A stretch of 57,885 bases of DNA, from the NCBI GenBank assembly GCA_002286855.1, contig NRSV01000105.1:1-57885 (forward strand). Reading direction: 5' to 3'. A program made the translations under genes and the position numbers. This document shows positions 43,568 through 53,646 of the stretch, one piece after another (position 1 is the stretch's first letter; each line of letters begins with the position of its first letter). Source of the stretch: Bipolaris cookei (Eukaryota > Ascomycota > Dothideomycetes > Pleosporales > Pleosporaceae). The notes beneath the pieces were generated by a model that saw only the letters and a list, made by a program, of their open reading frames with translations, ran no database searches and had not been told where the DNA came from.

Positions 43568-44623
43568 TCACGCCTCTACTCCCTGCAGTACGACGTTTTT
43601 CAGGATGCTTCCAAAATCTTCAAATCCCACCTTACCGCCATGTTCCTGACCGAACCGCTCCGCCTCAGCATATGCTTTATCCATGATTTGCTGATCGATC
43701 TTGACAAGCCAGTTCCTCCCCGTAAGCATAACACGACTCCCATCCGTCTGCAACTGCCCCAGTAACCCCGACGCCCTGACCAATCTCTCAACCCACACCC
43801 TATCTTTCCCTTCCTTCCACGCCGCCTCTACCAAATCCACACACCCCACCTCCTCGATTCTACTCCGCACATAACTAACCACCCTCTCCCTCCTCTCCGC
43901 CTCTTCGTCTGCTTCCCGCTCCCGTTCCCGTTTCAGCGCCTCGCGCTCCTCCCGTTCCTTGGCACGAATCACTTCTTCAGCCGCGACACGGCGTTCGCGC
44001 TCGAGTGCGAGAGCGGCTTCACGCTCCTCGCGGCCCTCGTCTTCTTGTCTGCGGCGGAGCTCAGCTTCCTGGCGGAGCCACTCATTGTAGGCGCGCTGCT
44101 CGTCCTTGCGCCTGAGGGACTTTGCTTTTTTGGTGCCGACGGTGCGGTGGGTTGGTGGTGCGCGGGCGGGCTGGGGAGGCGGGTTGGCGGCGCCGGGCGC
44201 GAAGGGGTCGCGGGCTTCGTGATGCGGGAGGTGGGCGTCGTGCTCATCGTCTTCGACATGGGCTTGGTGGCGTGGCGGCGGTGGGGTGGGTGCGCGTGGT
44301 CTTGCGGCGCCTGCGGTGCTGTCGCCTTCGTCGTCGTCTTGGAGGACGAGGCGCTCGTCTAGGGGTGGGTCGTTGGCTTGTGTGTCGCCGTTTGTGAGGT
44401 CGTTGTCGGTCTGGTTTGTGGGTTCGTTTCCGTCTGCCTGGTCTAAAGGTGTGTGTGCTTCTTGCTGGCGGGCATTGTACCATTCACCGATTTGCGGGGC
44501 AAAATACAGTGTTCCGCAGAGTACGGCTGTATGTAATAGATCTTGCGACAGCGGTGTGCCGGCACGGGTGAATGGAAGGAGGAAGTTGAGCAGGGTGAAA
44601 GGAAGGGATAGTATGGCCCCCAT
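43568..44623 (-). CDS. Single-TM protein with a long charged helix, uncharacterised
   Basis: Single exon, 351 residues. The N-terminus has a hydrophobic segment (LSLPFTLLNFLLPF) and a second moderately hydrophobic stretch (LLHTAVLCGTLYFAPQIG), suggesting membrane attachment. Residues about 55-150 are acidic, Pro/His-rich and disordered. Residues about 160-250 form a highly charged Arg/Glu helix (RRRQEDEGREEREAALALER). The C-terminal 100 residues (VVSYVRSRIEEVGCVDLVEA, VRASGLLGQLQTDGSRVML) fold as a small alpha/beta unit conserved-looking at the end. No family recognised; an organelle-surface tether or scaffold is only a guess. The GC-rich antisense frames in this gene are shadows. Confidence 0.7.
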   Translation of the reverse strand: MGAILSLPFTLLNFLLPFTRAGTPLSQDLLHTAVLCGTLYFAPQIGEWYNARQQEAHTPLDQADGNEPTNQTDNDLTNGDTQANDPPLDERLVLQDDDEGDSTAGAARPRAPTPPPPRHQAHVEDDEHDAHLPHHEARDPFAPGAANPPPQPARAPPTHRTVGTKKAKSLRRKDEQRAYNEWLRQEAELRRRQEDEGREEREAALALERERRVAAEEVIRAKEREEREALKREREREADEEAERRERVVSYVRSRIEEVGCVDLVEAAWKEGKDRVWVERLVRASGLLGQLQTDGSRVMLTGRNWLVKIDQQIMDKAYAEAERFGQEHGGKVGFEDFGSILKNVVLQGVEA

Positions 44624-45979
44624 TATCGTGGTTGTTTGCTGTCTCCTTAACTTATTTCTAGGGACAAAGTTTGGGTTTTGGAAATTTGTGTTGAAGCAAT
44701 AACGTCGTTCCGGATGGATCGACTTGGCTCAAGGTCCCATGGAGAAAGTTGGCTGGAATTCAGTTCACTGAATACTTTTTTTTACTGCGCTGTAATTCGG
44801 CGAGGGAATGTGTGAACGGATTGGTGAGTGATCATTTGTGCGAAAGTAAGTCTGGAGTTAATGATGCAACAGCGCCCTCCCACTAGTAACGGCGTGAGTT
44901 TGGAAACGCTAGTGCCACATTTGGCCTAGCGCTCAACCTTGATGATTGTGCAGGTCAGCCATGTCAATCAAACACAGTTTGCGTGCTCTTTGCTACTTCT
45001 TCCACTTTGGTCTTGGGTACACTTTCTCTCAAGCTTGTTATGTCAACAGAAAAGGGACCAGTCTATAGCTAGCTCTCCGTAATGCCTATATTTTGCCCAC
45101 TGGTAGTATCGGGCTAACTTTGTTCCTTACGGCCGTAAATTCTGTTTCGTTCATGGCACAATTTACACAACTGAGCAAAAGATATCCGAGGCTTGCGCCC
45201 CACATTTGCCCAACACGGTTTAGAAGCACGGGAAAGAATGGCATTTTGGTAACAGTGGCCGACCGTTAGATGGACTTGCGGCCGAAACTAACAGCATCGG
45301 AGGTTTGTTCCTCCTTCCTCCTCCCAAACGTGCGGGACACCAGCCACAACTCAGCCGCCCGACCCATAATGCAACGCCAAGAATTGCTCTTGTACGGTCG
45401 AAAGGGTTTACATTACATGGGGTGTTGATTGAGAAGTGATTCATGCCACCAACTACCGACATTTGTGATACCTTCGAGATCTCTTGGGGTGGAGAACAGC
45501 CACAATATTGGAAAATCACCCGCAACCCTCACCAATCATGTTCTCTGAGATCCAAGCCATCCTCATAATCGGTAAAACAAGTGCTGACGAATGCGACTGA
45601 GGTGTATGCACTTGGCGTTGAGAGAGCGCGTTGCGGTCCATACTACGCCATACGTACGCTAGATGTCATGACCAAGGGCATTTTAGCGTCTCCGTTGAGG
45701 GGCGATGTAGAACCCGCTTTCACAAAACTGCGGCGTAGCTCGCTTGACATAGCTCTTTGTATATAAGAGCAATTCCCAGATAGATGAACAGAAGACATTC
45801 GAACATCGAACCATCTTTCACCATTACATTCACCCTCGAACTATCTAGAGTGAATGTCTTGAGCCATTTTCATTTCAAGTACAACCTTCATCTTCTTTTC
45901 AACTCTAATCTACCAAGCCTCCTAAATCTTTTACTACCAATCAAGTCGATCTCGACCTCTTTTCTACACATAGCCCAAT
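44624..45979. other. Gene-free stretch with the carotenoid oxygenase promoter
   Basis: 1.36 kb. Some short frames, none convincing. The last 220 bp hold a TATA box and a long CT-rich leader. Confidence 0.45.
45760..45767 (+). promoter_or_regulatory. TATA box of the carotenoid oxygenase gene
   Basis: TATATAAG about 215 bp before the ATG, followed by a long CT-rich leader. TATA promoters in fungi often drive inducible genes. Confidence 0.5.
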
Positions 45980-47629
45980 ATGGTTGTCGCAACAACTGAT
46001 GTCTGGCCCAACACGGCTGGCTTTGACACAGATTATCAAGAGCATGAACCCGTTGAACTCAGTGTTCACGGTAATATCCCGCGATACGCTGCAGGTGTGC
46101 TTTATCGGACAGGACCTCTGGGCTTCAAGGCGAAAACAGACGACGGCAAAATCTGGGCAGCAAGACATTGGTTCGACGGCTTCTCCTGCGTCCATCGCTT
46201 CCAGATCGACTTCCCGGATGGCAGCAGCACTCCCAAAGTCACATATCGATCCAGGCGTACTGTAGATGAGTACATCAACATGGTTCGCACCACTGGCAAG
46301 CTTGAGACTGCGACTTTCGGTGCGAAGCGGGACCCATGTGAGAGCTTCTTCCAAAAGGTCATGAGCTTGTTCGTACCCAAGCTGAAGAACGAGAGAAACG
46401 TTGGAGTAACTCTATCCATCAACATGCCTGGAAGCGAAAAGATTGCCCGTAGTGAAAAACTCGTGACCAGCAATCATACCAGTGGCATAAAGACGCTGTG
46501 TGCGAAGACAGATTCTAGCGCTCTCAAGTTGATTGATCCGGAGACTTTGGAGCCAAAAGGGTATGCTCGCCAATCCGCCCTTCACCCAGACCTCAAAGGG
46601 CCATTTTCTGCCGCGCATGCAAAGTCTGACCCCAACACGGGAGATATGTACAACTTCAATCTTGAGTTTGGTGGTCTTGGCTGTACTTATCGCGTCTTCC
46701 GCGTATCGGCGGCCACAGGACAAACAGAAATTCTTGCGACCTTCCCCGGCACGCCAGCATACATTCACTCTATCTTCCTGTCCGAGAGCTATGTCATTGT
46801 CTGCGTCTGGAACTCTCACATTACATGGAATGGGGTTGGGCTTCTGTGGCACAAGAACATTGTCGACGCCATTGCTCCTTTTGATCCCAACTCGAAAGCC
46901 CGCTGGTATGTCGTCGATCGCAAATCAGACAAGGGCCTGGTTGCAACCTTTGAGAGCGACCCTTTCTTCTGCTTCCACAGCATCAATGCCTGGGAAGAAC
47001 CGTCTGCCTCTGATTCGAGCAAGACTGACATTATCGTGGAACTGAGTATGTTCGAGAACCTCGACGTTGTCAAGCGCTTCTACTATGACAACATCATTTC
47101 CTCCATCGACACACCAGAATTTGATGGTGAGAAGCGCATGTCCTGTCTCCCCATGCAGACACGATTCCGCCTCCCGAGCGTCGACGCCGGTTTACCTGTA
47201 ACAACGCCTCTGCCTGCCGAACTCATGTTCAAAGCGGAAAAGTTCAACTCAATGGAGCTCGGCACCATCAACCCAGCCTTCCTGCTTCGTCCTCACCGTT
47301 ACACCTATGGTTGCGCCGACCGTCTGCGATCAACGTTCTTTGACGGTATCGTCAAATTCGACAATCACACGCTTAAGTCTATCTTTTGGGAGCAAGATGG
47401 CCACACGCCTGGTGAGCCGATTTTCATTGCTGATCCAGAGGGCACTGAGGAAGATGACGGTATTCTGTTGAGTGTAGTGCTTGATGGATACAAGGAAAAG
47501 AGCTACCTGCTTGTACTCAAGGCAAAGAATTTGAGCGTTTTGGGTAGAGCGGATATGCACGGGCCTATGAGCTTCGGATTCCATGGTACATTTGGTGGGG
47601 CGGAGGCAAAATACAGGGGCGATATCTAA
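45980..47629 (+). CDS. Carotenoid-oxygenase-family dioxygenase (CAO-1-like)
   Basis: Single exon, 549 residues. The RPE65/carotenoid cleavage seven-bladed propeller family uses Fe(II) held by four His. These are seen at 213 (SAAHAKSDP), 263 (PAYIHSIFL), 333 (CFHSINAWEE) and 535 (FGFHG). HWFDGFSCVHRFQI near 63-76 is the conserved substrate-tunnel entrance segment. No signal peptide, as normal. Length and the shortness of the N-terminus fit CAO-1 type fungal enzymes that cleave stilbenes such as resveratrol, more than the longer CarX/retinal-forming group, but this cannot be settled without alignment. There is no phytoene synthase/desaturase or opsin gene nearby, so it is not part of a carotenoid cluster here. 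Confidence 0.88.
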   Translation: MVVATTDVWPNTAGFDTDYQEHEPVELSVHGNIPRYAAGVLYRTGPLGFKAKTDDGKIWAARHWFDGFSCVHRFQIDFPDGSSTPKVTYRSRRTVDEYINMVRTTGKLETATFGAKRDPCESFFQKVMSLFVPKLKNERNVGVTLSINMPGSEKIARSEKLVTSNHTSGIKTLCAKTDSSALKLIDPETLEPKGYARQSALHPDLKGPFSAAHAKSDPNTGDMYNFNLEFGGLGCTYRVFRVSAATGQTEILATFPGTPAYIHSIFLSESYVIVCVWNSHITWNGVGLLWHKNIVDAIAPFDPNSKARWYVVDRKSDKGLVATFESDPFFCFHSINAWEEPSASDSSKTDIIVELSMFENLDVVKRFYYDNIISSIDTPEFDGEKRMSCLPMQTRFRLPSVDAGLPVTTPLPAELMFKAEKFNSMELGTINPAFLLRPHRYTYGCADRLRSTFFDGIVKFDNHTLKSIFWEQDGHTPGEPIFIADPEGTEEDDGILLSVVLDGYKEKSYLLVLKAKNLSVLGRADMHGPMSFGFHGTFGGAEAKYRGDI

Positions 47630-47811
47630 TCGTGGAGCTGCTATAAGATAGCAACGTGTTTTATTGTGAAAAAAATATATGTCTAGAACGTAATGACACC
47701 TGTCTCACGAATTTATTGCAAATTCACCATCTCTCATACTCACTCCAACACGAGTCTCACACTCCCGCATGTCCCACTCGCCGCCGCTCCATATCCAATG
47801 ATCTCACCCAC
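47630..47811. other. Short convergent gap
   Basis: Only 182 bp separate the stops of the oxygenase and the secreted-protein gene; an A-rich stretch near 47669 may hold a polyadenylation signal. Confidence 0.4.
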
Positions 47812-48353
47812 CTATTTCTCGGGGTAACGCTCCAAAACGGGAACAATAAAGTTACCCTTATAAGGTTGAAGATCCTTTCCACCATTCACCTTAATATTAA
47901 CTTTGTGACTCCCTATCGCCACCAAATTGATCGGCTTCGTAATGCACTGACGCATACTGAATACTATTTTCCCCAACTTTGTCAGCGAACTCATTCCCTC
48001 ATTTCCTATCTCATCCCCCCTTCCCCTAAACTCAAAAAAATCAAGGCAAAACCAAAAAAACGAAAATAAAGGAAAGGGAACTTACTTTCAGTATCTATAT
48101 CGTATGAATACTGCAGCGAATCCGGCGTGCAGCTGACGTTAGTACGCCCATCGAAATACGTATATGTGGCCGTGCAGTCCGTCACGAGGGGTTGGGTGTA
48201 ATAGGGTGATCCGAATTCGGCGTGCAGATTCTCGGTGTAGCCGGGCCCGGTGAAGTTATGGCTGATTGTTACGTTCCAGTAGCCAATGTCTTGGATGGAG
48301 GGGGCGGCACTGACGGCGGCGATGAGGGTGAGGAGGGGGGCAGCGAAGTGCAT
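47812..48353 (-). CDS. Small secreted protein, possibly Alt a 1-like fold
   Basis: Exons 48353-48086 and 47963-47812 joined by a 122-bp intron (GTAAGT to AATAG), 139 residues. The signal peptide is MHFAAPLLTLIAAVSAAP. The mature chain is beta-rich (YWNVTISHNFTGPGYTENLH, VTDCTATYTYFDGRTNVSC, IFSMRQCITKPINL) with three Cys and two N-glycosylation sequons. The general pattern, GYWxVxIS start, DCTATY and a strand-rich tail, resembles Alt a 1-like (AA1) proteins of Pleosporales, but the match is from memory and needs a search. An odd Cys count leaves one unpaired. A TATA-like catataag lies about 115 bp upstream. It stands at the border of the gene-poor compartment and is a candidate effector or allergen-like protein. 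Confidence 0.72.
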
Positions 48354-49421
48354 GGTTGCTGGGTTGTTGCGAAGGTGGAAGATTGAAGGTTGGTTGTGTA
48401 GTTGCTGGGTGTTGTGGTTTGGATTGGAATGGTGATGTTGGGTTGGTCATCTGATGGCAATGTCTTATATGTATTTTTTTTACTTTTGCTCTCTCCGTGC
48501 TCCCCTGATAGTCGATGCTTCTCGTAAATAAGATTTGAGATCTGCTTTTGTAGTAGAAAGCTTGATCAGTGCTAAGACACTGTATTCGGCTTTACTCGTT
48601 CTTGGGAATACGAAGCTTAATGTCACGATGTTTTGACGTTATGCCACATGGAGACCAGCCCAGAACCTCGCCTCGGACCTAAGGCAGACATTTTCACGTG
48701 GAAGAGTATATTTTGGTGGCGCAAATGAGGGGGAGACGGAAATGAGTCTGGGAGCTATGAAGAAGTGTATGACCGGACTGAGAGGCGGAATCGGGAGGTG
48801 CCGAAGAAAGGAAAGAGCGATCTTTTTATAGCTTACATATTACCCGGGTAGCTTAATGGTATCTTATTGTGTGCATGATATCTATGCAGATTGAAGTGAT
48901 GAACGCTGCACAACAATTTTCTATTCCACCTGCAACTTTGCTAGCTTCTCAGAGATGCATATCCTTTTAAATATCTATAACCATCATCACAACCAAATTT
49001 TAACTCCAAAGCTTTTGTTTTCACTCATAATCACAGTTACACGAATGCCAAATATGACGTGTAAGACCGATGGATGGTTCCGAGATTGAAGTATGCTATG
49101 ATTTAGTCATACAATGCTAAGCATCATATCACCAGTGGCGTAATGTGGGCGACAATTTATCACCCCGACTTCAAGGTTTTGAAATTGTTCGGAGAGTTTG
49201 CAAGGTGTTCTGGTTGGATGAGAGGTGTAAGTGCTGATGTTCTGCACTTATGTTACTCAGTGGCTAATTATAGCTACTGGCGGTGTGGTGATAGTAAGCA
49301 ATACGATGTAAGGGCATTTTCTGCGGACTTAATTTGATTGGTCAAATCGCAAAAAACAACTCGATGAATATGGTGCGCGATCTAACTGCACGCTCGTATC
49401 TATCCAGTTACTTTTTCCTGA
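48354..49421. other. Gene-free stretch at the border of the repeat compartment
   Basis: CT-rich leader of the secreted-protein gene, then AT-rich sequence up to the MULE terminus. No convincing frame; a 64-codon one at 49143 looks accidental. Confidence 0.5.
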
Positions 49422-49639
49422 CTGCTGAGATTTGTCCCCAAGATGAGAATTGCCCCCAACGCTAGTGCTAGTGGAAACTTCCTCCCCAACTTAGCTTAGC
49501 GCATAATCTTCGAATCCGCCATCTCCGCAACATCACCAGATGTCTACTGCAGGTAAACATTTATCAAAAACGTAGCTACCTAGCTTATCTCTTGTTCTTG
49601 AATAACATGGGCGAAATTACACTCCTTCTAGACTAGCCC

Positions 49640-50620
49640 TACAGTTCCTACGAAGAAGCATACAGCGCGCTTAAAGCGCACGGCATGCAGCATGGTTACG
49701 GCTTTGTCCTTAAATGGAGTTGGCCTCATAATTCAGCTATTAAATACGTTACTACTACCACTGCGATCGCTTTAGGAACTACCAGTCGACTGAAAAGGTT
49801 CCAAGTACGAGCACGCGCTCAACAGGATGTTTTTTGAGCTTGTTATCTTCAGGATAAAGCACAGCAATCAATGGAAGCTAGAAGTACAGAACATGTAACG
49901 GGCTGAACGCCCTTTGGATAGCTCCTCGATGGAATCTCGGTCTACTCACGGAATCTTCATGTACCAACCGAACGACGTTCAGACACCAGCAGAAGATTCT
50001 AGGTGCTGCCTTGAGCACCCGGATTCTATCAGCCCGATTGTTACTCGGGCAACCAGCTTGTATATAGATCGCTACGTAGCTTGGAAGTTTAGCTCTCTAT
50101 CGAATACAACCTCTTGTATACCTCGCGATTGCTCCCCGGAGCGCAGCCCCTTACAGAACAAGAACCACAACTATTCTCAGTCAATCAATTCGAGCGCGCA
50201 CAATGTCTACCGCAGATGTACACTAGCATAAAAGGAAGTCATAAAATCAATGACTCATGCTGGCGTGCGGCCTATGCAGATACAGGCTGCTATCCAGAGA
50301 AAAGATTAGGGCACACTGATATCTGCCACCGACATCCGCAGCGAGAGGAAGGCTATCAGGGAAAAGCATCTCAATGGAAGAAGCCCAGTTGAGACCTCAA
50401 CTGCAAAGATCTAGTCTGTCATGGAAAGATCGTCTAGTGATAAGGATGACAACAATCGCATCCAGAACCTCTTCTTCGCCCACCAGAAGCAGGTCGAGTT
50501 TCTGCTAGCAAACCCTGACGTTTTATTAGTGGGTTGGACATATCAAACTAACAAGTACAAACTTCGTCTACTACTGTCGCAGCCTATGCAAGGCCGCAGA
50601 AGCAATGGCTTCAGTTGAGC
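49640..50620 (+). pseudogene. Broken MULE transposase, N-terminal and pre-catalytic part
   Basis: Short blocks in changing frames resemble the FAR1/WRKY-like start of MULE proteins (SYEEAYSALKAHGMQHGYGF) and the segment QWKLEVQN. The clearest is at 50436-50580, IQNLFFAHQKQVEFLLANPD followed by VLLVGWTYQTNKYKL, the hallmark just before the first catalytic Asp. Here the usual DCTYKTN Asp is Gly (VGWTYQTN), a loss of the key acid. Multiple stops and frameshifts occur between blocks. Confidence 0.7.
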
Positions 50621-50902
50621 TGAGGTGTCAGATGTAAGTATCTGGATTCGTTGAACCTCAACCGAAGAACGTTCAGGGAACTCTATTACTACACCAGTAC
50701 GTAAACACCGGGAGTCTATCAGGGAAACCAAAAGGACCCTTAGCGAACCTGATCTTGACACCCACAACCACCACGTATAAATAACGATAAGGCGGGTGGA
50801 TAATAGAGAGCACACACAATGCACATCAATTCACCGCACGTACGCATGCGACAAACAACAACATACATTTTTCTCACTGCACCTACGCGTGCAACAACTA
50901 CA

Positions 50903-50924
50903 TATTCTTATTCTTATTCTTATT
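50903..50924 (+). repeat. ATTCTT hexamer microsatellite
   Basis: About 3.5 units of a TATTCT/TTCTTA hexamer directly before the candidate LTR. Confidence 0.8.
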
Positions 50925-51268
50925 GTTAGAATTAGGTCCTTCACCATAGTATGACTATATAATGAATGGTTCTGTTGGGGCTAAAAGTGGTTGTTGAATG
51001 TGTAGATTACTAACTATGTTTAGCTCGGCTGATATAGGGAGGCGCCAGCCCCGAGCTGCATATAAACTCTAATGGAACAATAATAATAACAATAATAATA
51101 GGGCGGCGCCAAGTCATGTCCTCACATGTCTTGGGTGGCATCACTGATACCAGCGTCTTGACGTGATCAACGCCCCGCGATGACCGTCACCTTCTGACGT
51201 GGACGTCCCTTGGCCTTCAGCCTTCTAGTCACTTATCAAGGAGAGAATAATTCTTGCTACTTGTAACA
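50924..51268. mobile_element. Candidate solo LTR nested in the MULE
   Basis: 345 bp beginning TGTTAG and ending GTAACA, so with TGTTA/TAACA inverted ends as in LTRs. It contains a TATA-like catataaac, a GC-rich pair (ggcgcc at both sides of it), and AAT-rich repeats. The transposase sequence is interrupted here and C-terminal-like coding resumes after about 51300. Flanking pentamers (cttat left, tatca right) do not match, so target duplication is not shown. It could also be ordinary spacer. Confidence 0.35.
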
Positions 51269-51299
51269 TATCAGCCGTACCATGGACCCCAGGGCCAAA

Positions 51300-51887
51300 C
51301 ACTAGCCGAAACTCTGCAGTAAGTCAGCGCCTCAGTCACTGTGGCAGTTCCTACATCTATACCTGGCACGGGCCCTATGACCACCTGTATATCAGTGTCC
51401 ATTCCTGCACCTACACCTTTACCTTCTCTCACATCTCCTCGTTCACCACCGCCTGTAGCTATCGCTATTTCAGTGACCATGGCTCCGTCTCCTGTCCGGC
51501 GACCTCCAACACTAGAAAATTTTCTAGCTGACATTGAAGATCTCAGATCTCAACCTGTTCTGTATTAGTGTAATGATATGATGTTAGCTACTAACTTTTT
51601 TAGCAGAGACCGGGCAGGAGGAGGATCTCATAGAACTAGTGGAGGCGCGGAATATGGCTCTTGCCACGCAAGGACTCTTCACTTCTTGCAGACCAACTAT
51701 GGCTTGGAACTACCACTTTGGAGACATGGAAGCTTTCTATACTGAGAGATTCGCACAAGTTGACGCTCAGAACGCACTCATTGAGCGTGAAGATGTACCC
51801 ACGCCGCGGCCTAAACTTGCTGCAGCAGTCGCGGCTTCTAAAGCTTGGAAAAGCCTTGGCCCGCGTAAGAAACGACAGCGGCAATAG
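51300..51887 (+). pseudogene. Probable C-terminal remnant of the element's protein
   Basis: Two frames, 51341-51568 (Pro/Thr-rich, with RRPPTLENFLADIEDLRSQP) and 51609-51887 (DLIELVEARNMALATQGLF, RPKLAAAVAASKAWKSLGPR, ending KKRQRQ). They likely belonged to one protein and were split by a frameshift or an intron near 51540-51609. The stop is 112 bp before the right TIR, as expected for the end of a transposon ORF. Confidence 0.45.
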
Positions 51888-52019
51888 ATGATAAATCTAG
51901 TAATATATTTGATCGAAGCGCAACCCCTTTCACACGTATATATACATAAAAGAATAGAATGCTGCAATGTATTTGGCGCTAGTAAAGATTTAGCTAACGT
52001 TGGGGACAAATCTCAGCAG

Positions 52020-52048
52020 CTGTTGAATGGGCTCTATAGCTAGCCAGC
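52020..52048 (+). repeat. Dispersed 29-nt repeat, copy 1
   Basis: Matches 53774-53803 in about 27 of 29 positions with one base inserted; lies right against the MULE right end. Confidence 0.6.
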
Positions 52049-53406
52049 ATAAGCGTGAACCGGGTGCAAACAGCAAGGTACGAAGCATGTGCGCGTGGGG
52101 CTAAAGAGGGTGTACATGAATGCAGAAGGGTTACCAAAAAACAAGTGTGTATTCAAAATTCTTCTTCTTGCCTATCTACGTGCGTACAAGGTTCTCTTCT
52201 TATGCTCTCTGCTGTGTGTGGGGTAGAGCTTCCGAGCCATCCGATCACTGTAACCTTATTACTTATACGGACAGCAGTCCTTTTTCTTTCGTGTTTTACT
52301 TCAAGCCTAGACTCTGTCGGCGTGGAGTAAGATCATGCGCGTTTGACTTTGTACAATGGCTAATGAGAATATTGATGATTTTCTTGAAGAGTCCTTTGCA
52401 AGGGTAATTAGTGATGAAAGAGACAGACACTAAGTCCAACTGAGTCGTTGATGTAGTCGCCAAAATAGGGGGTGGTAATTATAAAGACGGCGCAATGCCC
52501 GCGAAGAGGTTACACACTAAGAAACGCTGCACACACTGTGACAAGACTACACGCGACTCTTGTACCGGCGAGAAGAAATTGGGCTTCTGAAAAATGCAGT
52601 AGATCTGAGCAAATTTGCGTTTCATTCATGAATAGCAAGCATCGTGATAATGCTACACGGTGTTGCTGCGCAGTTGCGTACGTACTGGGGTTTTGTGGGG
52701 CGCACCCTTATTAACTCTACCTTGAATCTCAACCAGAACAGGGGTTTCGTAGCTCATAATGGTGATGGGCTCAGCAATATAAAGATGTTGTGTTTAAATC
52801 TGGATGGATACTTCATCGTCGAGTGAGTAATCCAGTGCACCGCCAACAGCGAATCCCCCTTTTGGCATAATCTTGAGCGAGAATATATCACGTTATTTAT
52901 TCTCGGCTTTTGAGTCATGGCACATTCACCGGAGGGATCGAATTTTTGAGCCATTTTTTCTAGATTCAAAAGAACGATCTTTTAGACAGTTGCCAAACCC
53001 TCTTATCGTCCAATGGCAATCTGAGCTGTCAAGCCTTGTGTCCGGGTACTCCCGAATCCTCAATTTCGCCGAGCAGTCCCGAATACCCGAGTTTTACTCG
53101 ACGCCACGCCCCAATCAAGGGTTAGAGTAACGGGGCCCGGCTGATCAGCAGCCATGTGGGTGAGGCTCTTAATGTGGGTCAAGATAGTTCCAACTATTCA
53201 TGTGAAGTCATTCGGCGATGGCTCGGTTTTGCTTTGGTGCAAAACTACGGTCTGCAAACGCATATATATCGCCACGGTGCAGAACGTTGAACCAAGTCAT
53301 AGATCAGTCGCCCATATACCATCTTTCCAACTTACGAAAAGTCCTTCATTACCCACGACTCTTTGAGATAACATAATTCATTCGCTACTATTTTTTCATA
53401 GTCGTC
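52020..53406. other. Gene-poor stretch with a diverged repeat and one micro-ORF
   Basis: Starts with a 29-nt sequence (ctgttgaatgggctctatag...) seen again near 53774. The plus strand at 52495-52590 can encode 31 residues with four Cys/His pairs of a finger-like look (RCTHCDKTTRDSC), not otherwise supported. The rest is AT-rich with no gene. Confidence 0.45.
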
Positions 53407-53646
53407 ATGGCTGAAACAAACTCCAAAACCTCGAGCCGTAGCTTTTCTGTACCTCCAACCCCTGGCCCATCCAACTCGTCGGTTCAGCACCACGCATTGT
53501 CAGCTTCTTCACTGCGATCTGCATTCAAGAAGCCATTTCAAGGTTGGAGCAAGGAGCTTCTTCGAGCACGAGACAACGACGATGACGATTACAACTTTTC
53601 GAGTGGTATGCGTCGTGGTGCGCAATACTACAACGACGATGCCTAA
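53407..53646 (+). CDS. Possible small gene, 79 residues, Ser-rich and acidic C-terminus
   Basis: An ATG frame of 80 codons with a natural but low-complexity composition: SFSVPPTPGPSNSSVQHHAL, then a basic helix (LRSAFKKPFQGWSKELLRAR), an acidic run (DNDDDDYN) and GMRRGAQYYNDDA. No signal peptide or domain. It might be an isolated small protein gene or part of an old element. No paralogue can be checked here. Confidence 0.35.
   Translation: MAETNSKTSSRSFSVPPTPGPSNSSVQHHALSASSLRSAFKKPFQGWSKELLRARDNDDDDYNFSSGMRRGAQYYNDDA

Larger units (their letters stand above)
49422..52019 (+). mobile_element. Degenerate MULE-type DNA transposon with perfect 20-bp TIRs
   Basis: The 20-mer ctgctgagatttgtccccaa at 49422-49441 recurs as its exact reverse complement at 52000-52019, bounding 2598 bp. 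Inside are broken pieces of a Mutator-like transposase. Subterminal sequence also agrees loosely (ccccaac...tagct on both sides). No 9-10 bp target duplication is evident, so the insertion is old or the true ends lie slightly outside. The element cannot move by itself: the reading frame is interrupted and the catalytic middle is missing. Confidence 0.75.

Noticed and set aside
44045..44397. GC-rich plus-strand frames in the 44 kb region
   Set aside because: Antisense shadows of the Arg/Glu-rich protein on the minus strand.
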